Assembly: GCF_016401385.1 (NCBI RefSeq) | Contig: NZ_JAEACF010000001.1 | Location: 496,001-560,000, forward strand | DNA from: Fictibacillus halophilus | GTDB lineage: Bacteria > Bacillota > Bacilli > Bacillales > Fictibacillaceae | Reading direction: 5' to 3' | DNA length: 64,000 bases | Program-made: the position numbers and the translations under genes | Shown here: positions 59,074 through 64,000 of the stretch, piece by piece | How the letters are laid out: each line of letters begins with the position of its first letter | Position numbering within the stretch: the stretch's first letter is position 1 | The notes under the pieces: generated by a model | The model's input: only the letters and a program-made list of their open reading frames with translations | The model's database searches: none | What the model was told of the DNA's origin: nothing

Positions 59074-59406
59074 ATGAACTCGGGTGCTGTTTTCGGTATC
59101 GTATTGACTTTAAGTCTTTTTGTGTTTAACTATTTTCCTTATACTTTGAAGGAAAAGTACAAGTTACCTTATTGGGTTTCTGGTATCATCATTTGTTGTT
59201 TAGGACCATTGGTTGCAATGGGGGTAGGCTCATATTTAGGAGAGGAAGCTCAGCGTGAAGGAAGTGATGGGTTCGGAGCAGGACTTGCAGGAGCCATTAT
59301 AGCTTTAGTTCTTATTGCAAACGGTGCTCTATACATTATCGGGAGTGTGGTTTCTGGAATAGAGCGATATGTTACGCGACAAAAAAAAGACAAAACGCAT
59401 AGTTAG
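59074..59406 (+). CDS. Small membrane protein of unknown function
   Basis: A protein of 110 residues with three hydrophobic helices (about 5-22, 34-53, 70-95) and a basic C-terminus (RQKKDKTHS). A Gly-rich loop EGSDGFGAGLAG precedes the last helix. ATG follows TAGGAGG. It is followed by another small membrane gene 42 bases later. Not recognised. Confidence 0.68.
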   Translation: MNSGAVFGIVLTLSLFVFNYFPYTLKEKYKLPYWVSGIIICCLGPLVAMGVGSYLGEEAQREGSDGFGAGLAGAIIALVLIANGALYIIGSVVSGIERYVTRQKKDKTHS

Positions 59407-59448
59407 AGGTTCAAATAGGATTATTATGCAGACAAGGAGGAAGAAAAT

Positions 59449-59643
59449 ATGAAGGTATACATTTCCAATCTTTTATTAGGCTTATTGTTTGGTCTCATTG
59501 TGGGAAGTTCTTATGATCAACAAGGTATTTGCATAATGTTAGGTGGCATTCTTGGTGTAATTATTTCTATATGTTTACAACTGCATCGTATTCAGAGATA
59601 TTTATCAGAAAGAACTAATCATACAGACATTATTCAGGAGTGA
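59449..59643 (+). CDS. Small membrane protein of unknown function
   Basis: A protein of 64 residues with two helices (NLLLGLLFGLIVGSS and ICIMLGGILGVIISICLQL) and a polar tail. The ATG follows AAGGAGGAAG. Its end meets the start region of the kinase-like gene, so they are probably co-transcribed. Not recognised. Confidence 0.65.
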   Translation: MKVYISNLLLGLLFGLIVGSSYDQQGICIMLGGILGVIISICLQLHRIQRYLSERTNHTDIIQE

Positions 59644-59648
59644 AAAAC

Positions 59649-60302
59649 ATGGAAAATATTTTACAAGAAGTAAGTAATCATATAAAAGGAGTAAAGCATC
59701 CATTGATCATAGGGATCTCTGGACACGGTGCTGCAGGAAAAACAACATTTGCTTCTAAACTTATACATATGATTGGGCAGGAAAAAGTAAATTCTATTAA
59801 TACGGATCCTTATATCGTCCGTTCTGAGCTAAGAAAATGCACAACAGTAGATTACGTGTATCACAATAAAAACCATTCTTATAAAATGACAGCAGGTCAT
59901 CCACTTGCTCATCATATTTGGTCTTTAGAGCGAGATATAAAAATGATAAGGGATAGGTTAAATCTATACACGATCGGGACTCATTTAACAGAGAGTATTT
60001 TGGTTTCCTCAGGAAAACAGATAACAATAGTTGAGGGAATGAGTGTAGCATTTTGTGATCCTGCACTGTTTGATCTTAAGATCTATTTATATACAGACGG
60101 TGATACTGAGTTAAGTAGGAGAGGGGTACGTGATGTTTCGGAACGAGGGACCAACATTGATCATTTGTTACATTCACACGAGGAACGAAGAATTCAGTAT
60201 GAAGTATTCATGCATCCCAAACATCAACACTTTGATTATGTTGTAAAGAATTCAAATGAAGAGTATGTGCTGGAAACAGGAGTATGGCCATTTATAAGTT
60301 AA
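59649..60302 (+). CDS. Uridine-kinase-like P-loop protein
   Basis: A kinase of 217 residues. The P-loop GISGHGAAGKTTFASKLI is near residue 23 and NTDPYIVRSELRK follows as in uridine kinase/phosphoribulokinase-like enzymes; RRGVRDVSERGT is a likely lid. The phosphate acceptor is uncertain. ATG at 59649 follows AGGAG by 8 bases; an in-frame GTG lies 9 bases upstream. It comes 5 bases after the small membrane gene. Confidence 0.82.
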   Translation: MENILQEVSNHIKGVKHPLIIGISGHGAAGKTTFASKLIHMIGQEKVNSINTDPYIVRSELRKCTTVDYVYHNKNHSYKMTAGHPLAHHIWSLERDIKMIRDRLNLYTIGTHLTESILVSSGKQITIVEGMSVAFCDPALFDLKIYLYTDGDTELSRRGVRDVSERGTNIDHLLHSHEERRIQYEVFMHPKHQHFDYVVKNSNEEYVLETGVWPFIS

Positions 60303-60328
60303 AAACACTGCAAATCGCAGTGTTTTAT
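60301..60328. terminator. Bidirectional terminator
   Basis: AAACACTGC / GCAGTGTTT stem between convergent genes. Confidence 0.82.
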
Positions 60329-60897
60329 TTATTTATACGTTTCAATGTGTATTGATCTGATACAACGAATTCCTCATCTATGAGTATATAGGGATGCGTT
60401 TTCAGTAAGCTGGTTTGAAGATGTTCTGGCATTTTTTCACCCTCATATGCACATATAAGTGGGAATGCAAGCTCATTTACGGCTCCGTCCACGATTCTCT
60501 CTAGGTCTTCGATTAGATGAAGAGGATCTTCCATTGTCCCCCATTCAACATGTGCCCATGAACGAAAAGACTTGTTGTTATCTACATAAGGTTTAACGGT
60601 TTTGAAAAAGTAATCTACAATGGCAGGTGGATGATAGCTGCCGCTTGAATAGTAAAAGTCAAAATTATTTACATGATGAACAAGCTCCAATTGAGCAGGT
60701 TTTAATCTAATGGCCAATTCTTGTTTAAGCATGCGATAGATGCGTTCGTTTTCAATAACGACAACATACTCTCCTAATGAGGTGCCCTCTTGAATATAAT
60801 TCACAATTTTTTCTGTGTATTCTTTCATTCCATTATAAGAATAAAGTACATGAACATTCCTTTTTTGTTCCATTAACTCTTTCATACTCACTTTCAA
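60325..60897 (-). CDS. MEDS-domain protein
   Basis: A soluble protein of 190 residues matching the MEDS (DcmR sensory) domain: NVHVLYSYNGMKEYTEKIVNY at the start, then GEYVVVIENERIYRMLKQEL and RSWAHVEWGTM. MEDS domains are thought to sense small molecules in regulators and are RecA-like without a P-loop. Here it stands alone without output domain. The start (TTG at 60897 or ATG at 60885) is uncertain because no clear ribosome binding site is present. Confidence 0.76.
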   Translation of the reverse strand: MKVSMKELMEQKRNVHVLYSYNGMKEYTEKIVNYIQEGTSLGEYVVVIENERIYRMLKQELAIRLKPAQLELVHHVNNFDFYYSSGSYHPPAIVDYFFKTVKPYVDNNKSFRSWAHVEWGTMEDPLHLIEDLERIVDGAVNELAFPLICAYEGEKMPEHLQTSLLKTHPYILIDEEFVVSDQYTLKRINK

Positions 60898-61111
60898 GTT
60901 ATCACTACTCTCAGGTATCAGATTTTATTAGTTTACCTGTTTTACAGAATAAAAGCTAAGAGGAAGTATCAAAACGTTAACTTTACTTTATTTCAGGTTA
61001 CTGTGAAGGTTTTACTCTATAATTTTTGGGCTACTATAAGGATGGAGAAGTTAAATATTATATTAAAGGATTGAATAGCAGCAAGAAATTTAAGACAGAA
61101 GGAATGAGTAT

Positions 61112-62146
61112 ATGAAAGCCGTTCAAGTGACAGGTTATGGTGATATAAATAAATTAGAAGTTGTTGATATCAACATACCGGAGCCAGGAGAAAATGAAGT
61201 TTTAATTCAGGTGAAGGCATGTGGTATCAATAATACGGAAATTTGGATGAGAGAAGGAGCATACGGTACAGGTTCTAAATCAGGTTGGCGACCAGAAGGG
61301 GTTCAATTTCCGAGAATACCAGGCTCAGATATTACAGGTACAGTTGTGAAAACAGGGAAACAAGTTGCATCTTCTATGATAGGAAAGGACGTTGTATTGT
61401 TTCCTTTTACATCAAGTGGAGAAGAAGGATACGAACATATCTCTGATGATATGTCATTTATAGGGTCTGAGTATGACGGAGGGTATGCTGAATACGTAGT
61501 TTGGCCAGCACATCTTTGCTTTGATATGCCTTTACAGAGTTTCACAGAAAGTGCCGTTTTCTCCGTAAGTGGTTTAACTGCGTGGCACATGGTCGAACAG
61601 ATTCAGGTTCAACCGAATGAAACCGTCCTAGTAACGGGTGCCAACGGAGGGGTAGGCTCACTGAATGTACAGATTGCTGCAAATGTTTTTGGAGCTAAAG
61701 TAATTGCAGTGGTAGGCGACCTTACATTAGAGGAAAAACTAAAAGAACTCGGAGCAACACATGTAGTCTCATATAAATCGAAGGACCTTGCGCATGAAAT
61801 CCAACAAATCAACGGGGGTCCGATTGACTCTGTTTTAGATGTGGTTGGAGACGCGTTGTTTTCTACTTCTCTTCAAGTTTTAAAAAACGGAGGCAAGTTC
61901 TGTACTTCAGGATCTGCCGGCGGACAAAAAACAGAGCTTGATTTTAGAACTTTATATTTAAAACACATAACACTATACGGTTCTGTTTTAGGAACAAAGG
62001 CAGAATTTGCTCGAATGTTAGATGCAATTTCTCAAGGTAAAATTAAACCCGTTATAGATCGAACGTTTCCTCTTCATGAAGCAAGAGAAGCTCAAACATA
62101 TTTCAAGAAAGCAGGAAAGTTAGGGAAAATTGTATTAATTCCTTAG
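61112..62146 (+). CDS. MDR family alcohol dehydrogenase/quinone oxidoreductase
   Basis: A dehydrogenase of 344 residues. The N-terminal domain begins MKAVQVTGYGDINKLEVVD and includes KACGINNTEIWMREG; the NADPH-binding region has VLVTGANGGVGSLNVQIAA near residue 175. The catalytic zinc ligands are not conserved. It is unlike the MDR at 22022 in sequence. ATG follows AAGGAATGAG. A terminator shared with the convergent MFS gene follows. Confidence 0.87.
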   Translation: MKAVQVTGYGDINKLEVVDINIPEPGENEVLIQVKACGINNTEIWMREGAYGTGSKSGWRPEGVQFPRIPGSDITGTVVKTGKQVASSMIGKDVVLFPFTSSGEEGYEHISDDMSFIGSEYDGGYAEYVVWPAHLCFDMPLQSFTESAVFSVSGLTAWHMVEQIQVQPNETVLVTGANGGVGSLNVQIAANVFGAKVIAVVGDLTLEEKLKELGATHVVSYKSKDLAHEIQQINGGPIDSVLDVVGDALFSTSLQVLKNGGKFCTSGSAGGQKTELDFRTLYLKHITLYGSVLGTKAEFARMLDAISQGKIKPVIDRTFPLHEAREAQTYFKKAGKLGKIVLIP

Positions 62147-62165
62147 TAAATATTTAGTTTAAAAT

Positions 62166-62217
62166 AAAAGAAATGGCTACCAAATTAGGACTCTCTAGTT
62201 TTGGTCGCCATTTTTTC
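62166..62217. terminator. Bidirectional terminator
   Basis: AAATGGC-ACCAAA / TTTTGGT-GCCATTT long stem with a T run. Confidence 0.85.
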
Positions 62218-62219
62218 AT

Positions 62220-63452
62220 TTAACTTGAGATTTTAACTCGATCTTTCAAATCATGATCTTTATTTTGAATCAAGGTACAGATTAAGTAATACATTCCCGG
62301 CACTGCAATTATCACACCGATAAAAAAGTATGTCATACGAGTACTTATGCCTAAGTAACTGTTAGAAGCGAATAAGATTCCGAGTGGCATGGTGATCCGA
62401 AGAAAAAGTAACCTCACTGCGCTTAATTGTGATAATCGATCTCGAGGAGCATTTTGTTGAAAAAGAGCAGAGCTTTGGGCATTGAACATCGGAAATAAGA
62501 GTCCTCCTAAGAATTCGCATCCCCAAGCGATATAAACAGAAGGAGCGAAGTACAATGCGATAAAAGACAACCCTCCTCCAACAAGGCCGACATACATGGT
62601 TTTGTTGTTCTTAGGTAACTTTGTAAGAAGCAGCATGCCAAGCGCATATCCAATCGGAAACATTCCCGCAAAAATCGCATATTCCCAAGCTTCCCCGGTC
62701 AAATCTTCTCTAATAAAAGGCACGTTTATTACCAAAGTGGCTCCTACTGCAAATTGTACAGATGATGATAACAGAGTTAGTCTTAGTAGCTGTGGAAATT
62801 GAAGGAAAGTACGATACCCAATTTTTGTTTCTTCCCACCAGAACTTTTTTGACCATGTCGCTACTCTTTTTTTGCTTACTTGAGGAATTTGAGAAAGCGA
62901 TATGGAGCTCAGTAAAAACATAAGGCTAGATAACCCGTAAATGGTATACAGAGGACTGACTAAAAGAAGTAAAGATGTAACACCTGGTGCGATAAAACTC
63001 ATGAGGCGTATGGTTCCATCGAGTAAGCTGTTGGCAGAAACTAATTCTTTTTCTTCACAAAGATCTGGTAATAAAGCAAAAGAAAGACTAGCGTATATCG
63101 GTTGCAATAGACCCAATACACATTGCAGAATCACTAATCCAGCGATCGTACCTATTTCTGAACCGCTTATGTATCCGATCAAAGGCAGAATATAAGCAAC
63201 AGAACGGAATCGTTGAATATTTAAAAGCATTTTTTCTTTTATAACGTGGTTTAGGAATGGAGCGCTGATACCTTGCAGAATTAAGGATGGAATAAAATAA
63301 AGAAGCCAAAGTGCTCCCATCCACTCTTTAGACCCTGTTATCTCGAATAGTATAAGCCCGTTTATGATACCACCGGCAGCCCCTCCAAATTCGGAGATGA
63401 TTTCGCCGATCCAGAGGGCTTTAAATGGTCTAGAAAATGAGTTATTCTTCAT
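62220..63452 (-). CDS. MFS transporter
   Basis: A membrane protein of 410 residues with about 12 helices, MFS_1/MFS_3 type (FKALWIGEIISEFGGAAGGIING at the N-terminus). Likely a drug or metabolite exporter. ATG at 63452 follows GGGAG by 9 bases; the frame continues upstream without ribosome binding site. It overlaps the 3' end of the ArsR-type regulator gene by 11 bases, so the regulator probably controls it. Confidence 0.86.
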   Translation of the reverse strand: MKNNSFSRPFKALWIGEIISEFGGAAGGIINGLILFEITGSKEWMGALWLLYFIPSLILQGISAPFLNHVIKEKMLLNIQRFRSVAYILPLIGYISGSEIGTIAGLVILQCVLGLLQPIYASLSFALLPDLCEEKELVSANSLLDGTIRLMSFIAPGVTSLLLLVSPLYTIYGLSSLMFLLSSISLSQIPQVSKKRVATWSKKFWWEETKIGYRTFLQFPQLLRLTLLSSSVQFAVGATLVINVPFIREDLTGEAWEYAIFAGMFPIGYALGMLLLTKLPKNNKTMYVGLVGGGLSFIALYFAPSVYIAWGCEFLGGLLFPMFNAQSSALFQQNAPRDRLSQLSAVRLLFLRITMPLGILFASNSYLGISTRMTYFFIGVIIAVPGMYYLICTLIQNKDHDLKDRVKISS

Positions 63453-64000
63453 TTGTGTCTTCTCCCAAATAGTGCTGAAGTTGGTTGGAGAACGAACGAA
63501 TATAGTGTGTATTAGCGGAATAAATACCCTTTTCAACCTTAACAAGTTTAGCAGCTTTTAAAAGTGATAGCTGGTGGTGCAGGGTGGTTTTTGATACGTT
63601 AAACTGTGTGGTTAATTCTTGAAGAGAGAGTGGTCCTCTCATTAGTTGATACAATAATTTTAATCGAAGATCGTCACCTAGTGCCTTATGCCCCCGTACA
63701 AGCTCATTTGTAGGAGAACCTGGCTCTAATAACGCTTCATCACTCAATGGATAAAAGATGAGCTTTGTATCTGATGTTTTTTGTTCAAGTATCCATGGTC
63801 TATAAGAGACATGTGGAATTAGTTTTATGTTCCAAACAGAAGGTTCTGGAACATATTTTGCTCCTCTTGTAATACGTTCAATTTCTTCTGATGGTTTTTG
63901 GTGATTAAGAAGACCATTCTGTTTCTTTTCAAATGAGAGAGCTTGCATCCATTTTTCCCAATCCGTATTTTTACTTTGCCAGTTATACCATTCCGAAAGT
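63442..64000 (-). CDS. ArsR-family helix-turn-helix regulator (5' end outside window)
   Basis: At least 185 residues are visible; the frame stays open to the window edge past the ATG at 63948 (upstream residues SEWYNWQSKNTDWEKW), so the true start lies outside. The C-terminal winged helix reads GDDLRLKLLYQLMRGPLSL, QELTTQFNVSKTTLHHQLSLL and KAAKLVKVEKGIYS, an ArsR/DUF5937-like arrangement with a long N-terminal sensor region. Co-transcribed and overlapping with an MFS transporter gene, its probable target. Confidence 0.82.
   Translation of the reverse strand, partial: LSEWYNWQSKNTDWEKWMQALSFEKKQNGLLNHQKPSEEIERITRGAKYVPEPSVWNIKLIPHVSYRPWILEQKTSDTKLIFYPLSDEALLEPGSPTNELVRGHKALGDDLRLKLLYQLMRGPLSLQELTTQFNVSKTTLHHQLSLLKAAKLVKVEKGIYSANTHYIRSFSNQLQHYLGEDTNEE

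Noticed and set aside
1..64000. tRNA, rRNA, CRISPR array, insertion sequences, prophage or origin
   Set aside because: I looked for cloverleaf runs, direct repeats with even spacing, transposase motifs and DnaA-box clusters and saw none I could support.

Overview
The window is chromosomal DNA of a low-GC, endospore-forming member of the Bacillaceae. The evidence is AGGAGG-type ribosome binding sites, frequent TTG/GTG starts, U-tailed hairpin terminators, a CotY/CotZ-type coat gene pair behind a sigma-K-like promoter, a YkvT/SleB-type cortex hydrolase, two TnrA regulators, a leucine T-box leader, and Fur and Zur operators of the Bacillus 7-1-7 type. Genus and species cannot be fixed from sequence reading alone. 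I saw no rRNA, tRNA, CRISPR array, insertion sequence or prophage; most genes are short independent transcription units separated by hairpin terminators.

Layout. 1-2.8 kb: end of an ammonium transporter gene, then a GlnD-like (DUF294) nucleotidyltransferase, a DnaQ-type exonuclease and a convergent TnrA paralogue. 3-11 kb: Nramp-like carrier, 2-hydroxyacid dehydrogenase, Fur-boxed ferredoxin-NADP reductase (ycgT-like), peptidase T, two Nudix hydrolases and an Xaa-Pro aminopeptidase. 11-24 kb: FAD oxidoreductase, DgcK-like diguanylate cyclase, coat gene pair, oxidoreductases, DinB and SRPBCC proteins, LysE exporter, amino acid permease, S66 peptidase. 24-31 kb: a DUF4397 surface protein with its own sortase, a second tnrA behind a well-placed TnrA box, secreted NlpC/P60 and M14 peptidases. 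31-41 kb: YdcZ-Crp/Fnr-YdcZ operon, YkvT-like hydrolase, class 3 lipase, MarR and drug-efflux MFS.

41-44 kb holds the most notable metabolic system: a three-gene opine-metallophore operon (nicotianamine-synthase-like cntL, opine dehydrogenase cntM, EamA exporter) directly behind a perfect Zur box. This predicts a staphylopine/pseudopaline-type zincophore made and exported under zinc starvation. It is followed by a convergent YvbW-like permease with a leucine (CUC) T-box leader.

49.4-52.5 kb holds the least familiar system: an ECF sigma factor, a membrane anti-sigma-like protein and two Opp/Dpp-type ABC permeases with no ATPase or binding protein, all overlapping and behind an ECF-type promoter. 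The last permease gene carries an in-frame TGA where the family usually has Trp; the frame stays open for 65 more codons and ends inside the terminator.

52.6-64 kb: nucleotidyltransferase, DUF418 protein, DUF2975/XRE pair, ATP-pyrophosphatase, acetyltransferase, metallopeptidase, a frameshifted TraB-like gene, several tiny membrane proteins, a uridine-kinase-like protein, a MEDS-domain protein, a quinone oxidoreductase, and an MFS/ArsR pair running off the window.
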